A stretch of DNA of 64,000 nt from assembly GCF_000731675.1 (NCBI RefSeq), contig NZ_JMIT01000003.1:664058-728057 (forward strand). Direction: 5' to 3'. This DNA is from Pseudomonas capeferrum. Lineage in GTDB: Bacteria > Pseudomonadota > Gammaproteobacteria > Pseudomonadales > Pseudomonadaceae. Numbering within the stretch: position 1 is the first letter of the stretch; each line of letters begins with the position of its first letter. This document shows, piece by piece, positions 23,220 to 31,387 of the stretch. The notes under the pieces are model-generated. The model saw only the letters and a list, made by a program, of their open reading frames with translations, had not been told where the DNA came from and ran no database searches. A program made the position numbers and the translations under genes.

Positions 23220-23334
23220 TGTAGGAGCGGCCTTGCGTCGCGAAAGGGCAGCGCAGCGGCCCCAAGTTCTGTGGCGCAGCAAAAATCGCCGGGGCCGCTG
23301 CGCGACCCTTTCGCGACGCAAGGCCGCTCCTACA
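23220..23334. repeat. inverted pair of REP elements (BIME)
   Basis: A perfect 29-bp inverted repeat (arms 23220-23248 and 23306-23334, beginning TGTAGGAGCGGCCTTGCGTC) encloses a second perfect 13-bp pair (GCGCAGCGGCCCC, 23251-23263 and 23291-23303). It lies between convergent genes and can form a long cruciform or RNA hairpin, so may also serve as a terminator. Confidence 0.85.
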
Positions 23335-23350
23335 GAACCGTACCAGTACC

Positions 23351-24637
23351 TTACAGCACCACTCTCAAGCACTGCCCCGCGTGGTACAGCGAGAACCCGG
23401 ACTCATAGAACGCCGTGCGCAACGACGGCGCACTCACCCCGGTCATCGGCGAGAACGGAATCGGCAAGCTGTCCGCCTCACCCTTGAGCAGGAACTCGGC
23501 AAACGCCCGGCCGATCACGGTCCCGGTGGTGTTGCCGCGCCCGTTGTAACCGGTCACCGCGACCAACCCAGGCGCCGGCTCGAACAGCCGCATCAGGTGG
23601 TCGGGGGTGAAATCGATGCAGCCAGTCCAGTGCATCTCCCACTCGACCTTGCCCAGCTCCGGGTAGTAATGGCTCTGGATCCGGTCCGCCCAACTGCGCA
23701 CGAACCAGGCCGGCTTGTTGTCGACCCGGCCCAGGCTGCCAAGCAGCAGGCGGCCCTGGTCGTCACGGCGGATGCTGCTGAGCACAGTGCGGGTGTCCCA
23801 GGAGCCTTGGCCATGCGGCAGCACCTTGTCGGCGGCGGCGCCCTGCAGCGGCTTGGACGCCACCTGGTAGTAGTAACCGCGGAAGAACTGCTTCTGCAGG
23901 TTGCTCCAGTCGCCTTCAGTGTAGGCACCGGTGGACATCACCACCTTGTCGGCGCGCACCGAGCCGCGCGCGGTCTTCACTCGCCAGCCATCACCCTCGC
24001 GCTCCAGGCCCTCGACGGACGACTGCTGGAACACTTTGCCACCCAGGCGCGAGACCGCAGCGGCCAGGCCTTGGGTGTAACCCATGGGGTTGATGGTGCC
24101 GGCGCGGCGGTCGAGCAGCGCGGCGGAAATTTTGTTGGTACCGCAGTATTCCTGGCATTGGGCGCCGGTCAGCAGCTCCACATCAGCCCCTCGCCGGCTC
24201 CACTGTTCATGGCGGGCTTCGAGGTCGGCGATGCCGGTGGCGTTGTGCGCCATGTGCAGCGTGCCTTTGTGCTGGGCCTGGCAGTCGATGCCAAGGCGCT
24301 CGATCATGGCGAAGACCTCGCCGGGTGCCTCGCCGAGCACCTTGTTCAAGCGGCTGCCCTGCTTCTGGCCGAGGGTCGCCTCGACATCGTCGGGGCGGAT
24401 CCAGGTGCCTGCGTTGACCAGGCCGACGTTACGCCCGGAGCCTCCGTGGCCGATTTGCCAGGCTTCCAGCAGGATCACCGACTTGCCCTGCTCCAGCAGG
24501 TGGATAGCTGCGGACAGGCCGGTGATGCCGCCACCGATGACACAGACATCGGCCTTGTGCTCACCGGCCAGGGCCTGGGCGGCGACGGTGGGTTTGCTGA
24601 CGAATTCCCACAAGCATTGTTGACGCAGTTCGGACAT
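23351..24637 (-). CDS. amaA: L-pipecolate oxidase AmaA (FAD-dependent)
   Basis: A 428-aa DAO-family flavoenzyme. The FAD-binding Rossmann motif CVIGGGITGLSAAIHLLEQG starts near residue 30, followed by LLEAWQIGHGGSGRN, and the C-terminal FAD contact is VAVTGYNGRGNTTGT. In P. putida AmaA oxidises L-pipecolate to piperideine-6-carboxylate, the step feeding AmaB in D-lysine catabolism; the assignment here rests on family plus the amaB, LysR and hglS neighbours. The start at 24637 has GGAG six bases upstream; the frame extends further upstream through a REP pair, which is surely non-coding. It lies downstream of amaB on the same strand, about 170 bases away. Confidence 0.88.
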   Translation of the reverse strand: MSELRQQCLWEFVSKPTVAAQALAGEHKADVCVIGGGITGLSAAIHLLEQGKSVILLEAWQIGHGGSGRNVGLVNAGTWIRPDDVEATLGQKQGSRLNKVLGEAPGEVFAMIERLGIDCQAQHKGTLHMAHNATGIADLEARHEQWSRRGADVELLTGAQCQEYCGTNKISAALLDRRAGTINPMGYTQGLAAAVSRLGGKVFQQSSVEGLEREGDGWRVKTARGSVRADKVVMSTGAYTEGDWSNLQKQFFRGYYYQVASKPLQGAAADKVLPHGQGSWDTRTVLSSIRRDDQGRLLLGSLGRVDNKPAWFVRSWADRIQSHYYPELGKVEWEMHWTGCIDFTPDHLMRLFEPAPGLVAVTGYNGRGNTTGTVIGRAFAEFLLKGEADSLPIPFSPMTGVSAPSLRTAFYESGFSLYHAGQCLRVVL

Positions 24638-24695
24638 GGCCGGCTCCAGCAGTGTTGTTCTTATTGCGGGTGCATCTCGTGTTTTGGCGCCGCTT

Positions 24696-24780
24696 TGCGG
24701 CCCATTCGCAGGCAAGCCCGCTCCCACAGAGATCGCGTTGTGTGCATGATTTCTGTGGGAGCGGGCTTGCCCCGCGAACC
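24696..24780. repeat. inverted REP pair between amaB and amaA
   Basis: AGGCAAGCCCGCTCCCACA (ending 24728) and TGTGGGAGCGGGCTTGCC (from 24754) are inverted copies of the P. putida REP within the amaB-amaA intergenic space. A hairpin here could reduce or stabilise amaA transcript relative to amaB. Confidence 0.8.
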
Positions 24781-24807
24781 GGGGGCATCGCCCCCGGCCA
24801 TGCAGCA

Positions 24808-26298
24808 TCAGTCGAACACGATACCCTGCGCCAGCGGCAGCTCGCGCGAGTAGTTGACGGTGTTGGTCTGGCGACGCATGTAGCCTTTCCAGGCATCCGA
24901 ACCGGACTCACGGCCACCGCCGGTCTCCTTCTCGCCACCAAACGCACCGCCGATCTCGGCGCCGCTGGTGCCGATGTTGACGTTGGCGATGCCGCAGTCG
25001 CTGCCCGAGGCACTCTGGAAGCGCTCGGCTTCACGGAGGTCGGTGGTGAAGATGCACGAGGACAGGCCCTGTGGCACTTCGTTGTTCAGGCGCAGGGCCT
25101 CTTCGAAGTCGTCGTAGGCCAGCACGTACAGGATCGGCGCGAAGGTTTCGTGGCGCACTACGTCGCTCTGGGCCGGCATCTCGGCGATGGCCGGGGATAC
25201 GTAGTAGGCGTTCGGGTACTGGTCAGCCAGCTGACGCTCGCCGCCAAACACCTGGCCGCCTTCGTCGCGGGCCTTGGCCAGCGCGCCCTGCATGGCATCG
25301 AACGACAGCTTGTCGATCAGCGGGCCCACCAGGTTGTCCTTGCGTGGGTCACCGATACGCACCTTGGCGTAGGCGGCTTTGACGCGGGCAACCACTTCAT
25401 CCTTGATCGAACGGTGCACGATCAGGCGGCGCAAGGTGGTGCAACGCTGGCCGGCAGTGCCGACGGCCGAGAACAGGATGCCACGCACGGCCAGGTCCAG
25501 GTCCGCGCTCGGTGCCAGGATCATGGCGTTGTTGCCACCCAGTTCGAGGATGCTGCGGCCAAAGCGGGCAGCGACACGTGGGCCGACTTCACGGCCCATG
25601 CGGGTACTGCCGGTAGCGCTGACCAGCGGCACACGCGGGTCGTCGACCATGGCTTCGCCCGCTTCACGGCCACCGATGACCAGTTGCGCCAGGCCAGCCG
25701 GTGCATCGCCAAAGGCTTTCAGGGCTTTTTCGAACAGCGCCTGGCAGGCCAGGGCGGTCAGTGGGGTCTTTTCCGACGGCTTCCACACCACCGAGTTACC
25801 GGCCACCAGGGCCAGTGCGGTGTTCCAGGCCCAGACGGCCACCGGGAAGTTGAAGGCGCTGATCACGCCAACCACGCCCAGCGGGTGCCAGCTTTCACGC
25901 ATGTGGTGGCCCGGGCGCTCGGAGGCGATGGTCAGGCCGTACAGTTGACGCGACAGGCCGACGGCGAAGTCGCAGATGTCGATCATTTCCTGGACTTCGC
26001 CCAGGCCTTCCTGGGTAATCTTGCCGGCTTCGATCGAAACCAGCTCGCCGAGGTCGGCCTTGTGCTCACGCAGCACTTCGCCGAACAGGCGGACCAGCTC
26101 GCCACGGCGTGGGGCCGGTACGCTGCGCCAGGCTTCGAAGGCGCTGTGGGCCTGATCGATGCGGGCGATGGTCTCGGCCTTGCCGAGCAGCTTCACCGAG
26201 GCGATCTGGCTGCCGTCGATCGGCGTGTGAACAGGGTAGTCGCCCTGGGTGTAAGCCTCGGCGGCAACGCCAAGACGCTCGAGCAATCCAGCAACCAT
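24808..26298 (-). CDS. amaB: piperideine-6-carboxylate / 2-aminoadipate semialdehyde dehydrogenase AmaB
   Basis: A 496-aa NAD-dependent aldehyde dehydrogenase of the ALDH7 (antiquitin) type: cofactor-site WNTALALVAGNSVVWKPSEK, SATGSTRMG, catalytic Glu in LELGGNNAM and nucleophile Cys in GTAGQRCTTLRR. AmaB converts L-2-aminoadipate semialdehyde (in equilibrium with piperideine-6-carboxylate) to L-2-aminoadipate in P. putida lysine degradation. The start at 26298 has TAGGAG upstream. It is divergent from a LysR gene at 26434 that probably controls it, and is followed on the same strand by amaA. Confidence 0.9.
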   Translation of the reverse strand: MVAGLLERLGVAAEAYTQGDYPVHTPIDGSQIASVKLLGKAETIARIDQAHSAFEAWRSVPAPRRGELVRLFGEVLREHKADLGELVSIEAGKITQEGLGEVQEMIDICDFAVGLSRQLYGLTIASERPGHHMRESWHPLGVVGVISAFNFPVAVWAWNTALALVAGNSVVWKPSEKTPLTALACQALFEKALKAFGDAPAGLAQLVIGGREAGEAMVDDPRVPLVSATGSTRMGREVGPRVAARFGRSILELGGNNAMILAPSADLDLAVRGILFSAVGTAGQRCTTLRRLIVHRSIKDEVVARVKAAYAKVRIGDPRKDNLVGPLIDKLSFDAMQGALAKARDEGGQVFGGERQLADQYPNAYYVSPAIAEMPAQSDVVRHETFAPILYVLAYDDFEEALRLNNEVPQGLSSCIFTTDLREAERFQSASGSDCGIANVNIGTSGAEIGGAFGGEKETGGGRESGSDAWKGYMRRQTNTVNYSRELPLAQGIVFD

Positions 26299-26433
26299 TG
26301 GTGCATCTCCTACATCGGTGATGGGGTGGAAAAATGATGTGGATCAGTATTAATCCGATCACACCAGTGCAACAAACGACCTTTATTCCGCATATCATTC
26401 CGTCAGGTAATGATTTGAGCCGCAGAGACCGCT

Positions 26434-27324
26434 ATGTCCAAACGCCTGGTGCCCTCCATGACCGCCCTGCAGTGCTTTGAAGCCGCAGCCCGTCATTTAA
26501 GCTTCACCCGTGCCGCCGAAGAGCTGCACCTGACCCAGAGCGCGGTCAGCAAGCAGGTGGCGCAGCTCGAAGACATGCTGCGCCACCACCTATTTCTGCG
26601 CATTCGCCGCCGCCTGCAACTGACGCCAGCCGGCAGCCTGTACCTGGCCGAGGTCAACAAGATCCTCACCCAGGTCGACATCTCCAGCCGCTACGTCCTG
26701 ACCTATGGCGAGCAGACCGAGATATTGAAGGTAGCCACTCAACCGAGTTTTGGCGTGCGTTGGTTGATCCCCCACCTCAAGGGGTTTGGCAAACGCCACA
26801 GCAATATCCACCTGGACATCCGCAACGAGATGGAGCCGTTCGCCTTGCTGCAAGGCTCGGCGGACGTGGTGTTCTTCTATGGGCAGGGCACCTGGCCGGG
26901 GGCGACCTGCATAGAGCTGTTCCGCGAAGAGGTGGTACCGGTATGCGCGCCGGAGCTTTTGGCCGGGCGGGCGCTGGCCGATGCGGGAGAGTTGGCCGAA
27001 CTGGTGCTGCTGCAGAGCACATCGCGGCCGGAAGCGTGGCATGAGTGGTTTCTCGAACTGGGGCTGCACAGTGTCAGCAGCTACCACGGGCCGCGGTTCG
27101 ATACCTTCTACATGGCCTTGAGCGCCGCGCAGGCGGGGTGTGGGGTGGCGTTGGTGCCGCAGTACCTAGTGGCCAAGGAATTGAATGAAGGGAGCCTGGT
27201 CATTCCGTGGAATCATGCGATGCGCAGTACTGGGGCGCATTACCTGGCGTATGCCGAGCATGCAGCGGAAGTGCCCAAGGTGCGGGCGTTGGTGGAGTGG
27301 GTGCGCGAGCAGTTGCAGCGTTGA
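26434..27324 (+). CDS. LysR-family regulator (GcvA-like), likely for amaBA/hglS
   Basis: A 296-aa LysR protein with HTH at residues 6-65 (MTALQCFEAAARHLSFTRAAEELHLTQSAVSKQ) and a GcvA-type effector domain. It lies between divergent amaB and co-directional hglS; the 135-base gap to amaB holds both promoters, including the dyad GGATcagtattaATCC near 26341. The context suggests regulation of lysine-derived catabolism, with pipecolate or aminoadipate as possible effectors (inference only). Confidence 0.9.
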   Translation: MSKRLVPSMTALQCFEAAARHLSFTRAAEELHLTQSAVSKQVAQLEDMLRHHLFLRIRRRLQLTPAGSLYLAEVNKILTQVDISSRYVLTYGEQTEILKVATQPSFGVRWLIPHLKGFGKRHSNIHLDIRNEMEPFALLQGSADVVFFYGQGTWPGATCIELFREEVVPVCAPELLAGRALADAGELAELVLLQSTSRPEAWHEWFLELGLHSVSSYHGPRFDTFYMALSAAQAGCGVALVPQYLVAKELNEGSLVIPWNHAMRSTGAHYLAYAEHAAEVPKVRALVEWVREQLQR

Positions 27325-27454
27325 GCGTGCCGGGGCCGCTTTGCGGACCTTAGGTCGATCAAAAAAGGAATGACACACCCACTTTTTTTCGCTTGTGAGC
27401 CATGTGCATTCCCAGCTTTCATGTAAGCGTCCGAACCTAACCAGGAAGCTAGCG

Positions 27455-28849
27455 ATGCCCGCCCACGATTTCGTCAGCCCAGACAGCATCCGCGCGCAGT
27501 TCTCTGCCGCCATGTCGCTCATGTACAAACAGGAAGTGCCGCTGTATGGCACGTTGCTGGAGCTGGTGAGCGAAATCAACCAGCAGGTCATGGCCCAGCA
27601 ACCCAAAGTGGCCGAAGCGCTGCGCTGGACCGGCGAAATCGAACGTCTGGACCAGGAGCGCCACGGCGCCATCCGTGTCGGCACCGCCGAAGAGCTGGCC
27701 ACCATCGCCAAACTGTTCGCAGTGATGGGCATGGAGCCCGTCGGCTACTACGACCTCAGCTCAGCGGGCGTACCGGTGCACTCCACGGCATTTCGCGCCG
27801 TGCACGAGCAATCGCTGCATGTCAGCCCGTTCCGCGTGTTCACCTCGTTGCTGCGCCTGGAACTGATCGACAACCCACAGCTGCGTGAGCTGGCGCAGGG
27901 CATCCTGGCCAAACGCGAGATCTTCACCCCGCGCGTGCTTGAACTGATCGAGCAGTGCGAACGTGACGGCGGCCTGAGCGCGGCCGACGCCGAAGCCTTC
28001 GTACAGGAAGCGTTGCACACCTTCCGCTGGCACCACGACGCCACGGTAACCGCCGAGCAGTACCAGCAACTGCACGACCAGCACCGTTTGATCGCCGATG
28101 TGGTTGCCTTCAAAGGCCCGCACATCAACCACCTCACCCCGCGCACCCTGGACATCGACGCGATCCAGGTCGGCATGCCGGCCAAGGGCATCCCGCCAAA
28201 AGCCGTGGTCGAAGGCCCGCCCACCCGTCGTCACCCGATCCTGCTGCGCCAGACCAGCTTCAAGGCACTGCAGGAGAAGGTCGCCTTCTGTGACCAGCAA
28301 GGCAGCGAGGGCAGCCACACCGCACGTTTCGGCGAGATCGAACAGCGCGGTGCGGCGCTGACGCCGAAGGGCCGCCAGCTTTACGACAAGTTGCTTGATG
28401 CCACGCGCGCGGCCTTGGGCGGTGCCCCCGCCGAAGCCAATGCCGAGCGTTACAAGGCACTGTTGAGCCAGACCTTCGCGGAGTTCCCGGATGACCTGGC
28501 GCAGATGCGCGAGCAAGGCCTGGCGTACTTCCGTTACTTTGCCACCGAAAAAGGCCTGGCCGCACGCGATCAGCGCGAGCGCCCGACCACCCTGCAGGGG
28601 CTGATCGAAGCAGGGCATGTACACTACGAGGCGCTGGTGTATGAAGACTTCCTGCCGGTGAGCGCGGCAGGGATCTTCCAGTCCAACCTGGGCGATGATG
28701 CGCAGGCAGACTATGGCAGCAACGCTAACCGTGAGGCCTTCGAGGCCGCACTGGGGCTGAAGGTGCAGGATGAACTGGCCTTGTATGCGCAAAGCGAGCG
28801 CCGCTCGTTGCAGGCCTGTGCGCAGGCGTTGAACCTGGGCTCGATGTAA
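27455..28849 (+). CDS. hglS: 2-oxoadipate dioxygenase/decarboxylase HglS (D-2-hydroxyglutarate synthase)
   Basis: A 464-aa DUF1338/VOC-fold Fe(II) enzyme. In P. putida HglS converts 2-oxoadipate to D-2-hydroxyglutarate with loss of CO2, joining the aminoadipate branch of D-lysine degradation to central metabolism. The metal ligands reported for that enzyme, His70, His226 and Glu294, fall exactly on RHGAIRVGT (H70), GPHINHLTPR (H226) and RFGEIEQ (E294) here. The start at 27455 has AGGAAG upstream and gives the known length; an upstream in-frame ATG (27395) would add an unrelated leader. It stands in the same strand as the preceding LysR gene. Confidence 0.94.
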   Translation: MPAHDFVSPDSIRAQFSAAMSLMYKQEVPLYGTLLELVSEINQQVMAQQPKVAEALRWTGEIERLDQERHGAIRVGTAEELATIAKLFAVMGMEPVGYYDLSSAGVPVHSTAFRAVHEQSLHVSPFRVFTSLLRLELIDNPQLRELAQGILAKREIFTPRVLELIEQCERDGGLSAADAEAFVQEALHTFRWHHDATVTAEQYQQLHDQHRLIADVVAFKGPHINHLTPRTLDIDAIQVGMPAKGIPPKAVVEGPPTRRHPILLRQTSFKALQEKVAFCDQQGSEGSHTARFGEIEQRGAALTPKGRQLYDKLLDATRAALGGAPAEANAERYKALLSQTFAEFPDDLAQMREQGLAYFRYFATEKGLAARDQRERPTTLQGLIEAGHVHYEALVYEDFLPVSAAGIFQSNLGDDAQADYGSNANREAFEAALGLKVQDELALYAQSERRSLQACAQALNLGSM

Positions 28850-28852
28850 GGC

Positions 28853-29806
28853 TCAGGGGTGCATTGGGTCGCGCTGCGGCCCAATCGCCGGCAGGATTTC
28901 CACCTTCGGCAGGTCCATGGCCGCCACCTCGTCGTGCAGAAACGCGCTCAACCGCCGCAGCCGCTCGCCGCCCGGCCGGGTACGCGGCCACACCAGGTAA
29001 TAGTCCATGCCGCTGGGTACCGCCGTCGGCCAGGGCAGGCTCAGGCGCTTCTGCGCCACATCCTCGGCCACCATCAGCAAATCGCCCATGGATATCCCAT
29101 AGCCACGCGCCGCCGCGATCATGCCCAACTCCAGGGTGTCGAACACCTGGCCGCCCTTGAGCGAGACCTTGTCGCCAAGCCCCATGCGCTGCAGCCACTC
29201 TCGCCAGTCGCGCTTGTCCACCGTCGGGTGCAACAACTCGAAGCAGGCCAGCCGATGCTCGTCCCACGGTGCTTCGTCGCGCAGGTCGGGTGCGCCCACT
29301 GGGATCAGCAGTTCGGGAAACAACCGGCGCACCTCCCAATGTGCCGGGAACACGCCATCGCTGAGCAACACTGCGCAATCGAAAGGCTCCTGGTTGAAAT
29401 CGACATGGTCGACGTCCATCCAGGCACTGGTCAGTTGCACTTCATTACCCGGCTGCAGGTGACGAAAGCGGCTCAGGCGCGCCAGCAACCAGCGCATGGT
29501 CAGGGTAGAGGGCGCTTTCATGCGCAGGATGTCATCTTCACCGCGCAAGGTATCGCACGCCCGCTCCAGCGCAGTGAAGCCTTCGCGCACGCCGGGCAGC
29601 AATAGCCTTGCCGCTTCGGTCAGTTGCAGGCTGCGGCCGCTGCGCACGAACAAGCGGCAGGCGAAGTGCTGCTCAAGGGTGCGTATATGGCGGCTGACAG
29701 CACTCTGGGTAATGGACAGCTCTTCGCCGGCGCGGGTGAAGGAGCTCAGCCGGGCAGCGGCTTCGAATGCGCGCAAGGCATACAACGGAGGGAGCTGACG
29801 AGACAT
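28853..29806 (-). CDS. LysR-family transcriptional regulator (GcvA-like)
   Basis: A 317-aa LysR regulator: HTH at residues 5-62 (PPLYALRAFEAAARLSSFTRAGEELSITQSAVSRH) and GcvA-type effector domain. The stop lies 3 bases past the convergent hglS stop. The start at 29806 is preferred because the HTH then begins near the N-terminus and AGGTG lies upstream; a frame to 29902 exists but would overlap the promoter region. It is divergent from the MATE transporter at 29963, its most likely target. Confidence 0.9.
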   Translation of the reverse strand: MSRQLPPLYALRAFEAAARLSSFTRAGEELSITQSAVSRHIRTLEQHFACRLFVRSGRSLQLTEAARLLLPGVREGFTALERACDTLRGEDDILRMKAPSTLTMRWLLARLSRFRHLQPGNEVQLTSAWMDVDHVDFNQEPFDCAVLLSDGVFPAHWEVRRLFPELLIPVGAPDLRDEAPWDEHRLACFELLHPTVDKRDWREWLQRMGLGDKVSLKGGQVFDTLELGMIAAARGYGISMGDLLMVAEDVAQKRLSLPWPTAVPSGMDYYLVWPRTRPGGERLRRLSAFLHDEVAAMDLPKVEILPAIGPQRDPMHP

Positions 29807-29962
29807 GAGGCACCTGCCATACGGGGCTGTGAAACCGATCGACCGCAGCATATACCCATGAGTCAGACTCATGCCAATGATCGCTTTTATCCTTTTGTGC
29901 AAAGTTGACCAAAGCCTCAGACTCGCCCCTTGCTCACAGAATCAGGAAGAAGGACTACTCAC

Positions 29963-31351
29963 ATGCATGTAGCGCCCACCACCGAACTCAAGGCTTTGCT
30001 GCGCCTGGCCGGGCCGCTGATCGCCTCGCAGTTGGCGCACATGCTGATGGTGCTGACCGACACCCTGATGATGGCCCGCATCAGCCCACAAGCACTGGCC
30101 GGCGGTGGCCTGGGCGCTGCCAGCTACTCGTTCGTGTCGATTTTCTGCCTGGGCGTGATCGCCGCTGTCGGCACGCTGGTGGCCATCCGCAAGGGCGCCA
30201 ACGACATCGAAGGCGTCACCCGCCTGGCCCAGAACGGCTTGTGGCTGGCCTGGGGCCTGGCGCTGGTCGCGGCGCTGGCGCTGTGGAACCTGGAGCCGGT
30301 ATTGCTGATGTTCGGCCAGCAGCCGGACAACGTCGCCTCGGCAGCCGAGTTTCTCACCCTGCTGCCGCTGGCCCTGCCCAGCTACCTGACCTTCATGGCC
30401 TTGCGCGGGTTCACCAGCGCCCTCGGCCGCTCGACGCCGGTGATGGTCATCAGCGTGATTGGCACGGTGCTCAACTACCTGCTCAACGTCGCGATGATCG
30501 AAGGCATGTTCGGCCTGCCCAAGCTGGGCCTGATGGGCATCGGCCTGGTCACTGCGGTGGTGTCGATGGGCATGGCCATTGCCCTGGCACTGTACATCCG
30601 CTGGCATTCGGCCTATGCCGCCTACCCGCTGCGCAAGGGCCTGTCGCGCCCTTCGCTGCCGGCCCTGCGCGAGTTGTGGCGGTTGGGCCTGCCGATTGGC
30701 GGCACGTACATGGTCGAGGTCGGCCTGTTTGCCTTTGCCGCGCTGTGCATGGGCGTGCTCGGCAGCACGGAACTGGCGGCGCATCAGATCGCGCTGCAGA
30801 TCGTTTCGACGGCGTTCATGGTGCCCACCGGGCTGTCCTATGCCGTGACCATGCGCGTGGGCTTGTACTACGGCGGCGGCAACCTGCTCGCCGCCCGCAG
30901 CGCAGGCCGGGTGGGCATCGGTTTCGGCGGGATGATCATGTTCGCCTTCGCCGCGCTGTTCTGGCTGTTGCCGGATGCCTTGGTGGGGTTGTTCATCGAC
31001 CGCGACGACCCGGCGTTCGCGGCCATCTACCACTTGGCCGTGCAACTGGTGATGGTGGCGGCGTGGTTCGAACTGTTCGATGGCATGCAGACCATCGCCA
31101 TGGGCTCGATCCGTGGTTTGAAGGATGCCAAGACCACCTTCCTGATCGGGCTGTGCTGCTATTGGCTAGTGGGCGCACCCAGCGCCTGGCTGTTCGCCTT
31201 CAACCTGGGTGGCGGCGCGGTCGGGATCTGGTGGGGGCTGGCGCTGGGGCTGGCCTGCGCGGCAGTGGCGCTGACCTTTGGCTTTGAATGGCGGATGAAG
31301 CGGTTGCTGCGCAAGGCTGGGGCTGGCAGCCAGGCAGCGGTGTCGGCCTGA
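29963..31351 (+). CDS. MATE-family Na+/H+-coupled multidrug exporter (NorM-like)
   Basis: A 462-aa integral membrane protein with about 12 hydrophobic helices in the two-bundle MATE pattern. Signature stretches are AGPLIASQLAHMLMVLTDTLMM in the first helices, YLLNVAMIEGMFGLPKLGLMGIG in the N-lobe and the second-lobe GLPIGGTYMVEVGLFAFAAL. MATE pumps of this group expel cationic drugs and dyes. The start at 29963 has AAGGA eight bases upstream. It is divergent from a LysR gene. An imperfect GC-rich hairpin at about 31354-31382 lies between its end and the convergent GGDEF-EAL gene. Confidence 0.92.
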   Translation: MHVAPTTELKALLRLAGPLIASQLAHMLMVLTDTLMMARISPQALAGGGLGAASYSFVSIFCLGVIAAVGTLVAIRKGANDIEGVTRLAQNGLWLAWGLALVAALALWNLEPVLLMFGQQPDNVASAAEFLTLLPLALPSYLTFMALRGFTSALGRSTPVMVISVIGTVLNYLLNVAMIEGMFGLPKLGLMGIGLVTAVVSMGMAIALALYIRWHSAYAAYPLRKGLSRPSLPALRELWRLGLPIGGTYMVEVGLFAFAALCMGVLGSTELAAHQIALQIVSTAFMVPTGLSYAVTMRVGLYYGGGNLLAARSAGRVGIGFGGMIMFAFAALFWLLPDALVGLFIDRDDPAFAAIYHLAVQLVMVAAWFELFDGMQTIAMGSIRGLKDAKTTFLIGLCCYWLVGAPSAWLFAFNLGGGAVGIWWGLALGLACAAVALTFGFEWRMKRLLRKAGAGSQAAVSA

Positions 31352-31387
31352 ATGCCCGGGGGGGGCGCTTTGCCCTCCCCGGCTATT

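Noticed and set aside
24638..24808. N-terminal extension of AmaA to 24808
   Set aside because: The extra codons run through an inverted REP pair and would not be conserved; the start at 24637 has a good RBS.
31354..31382. GC-rich hairpin after the MATE gene
   Set aside because: The stem contains mismatches and no T-tract, so a terminator call is not safe.
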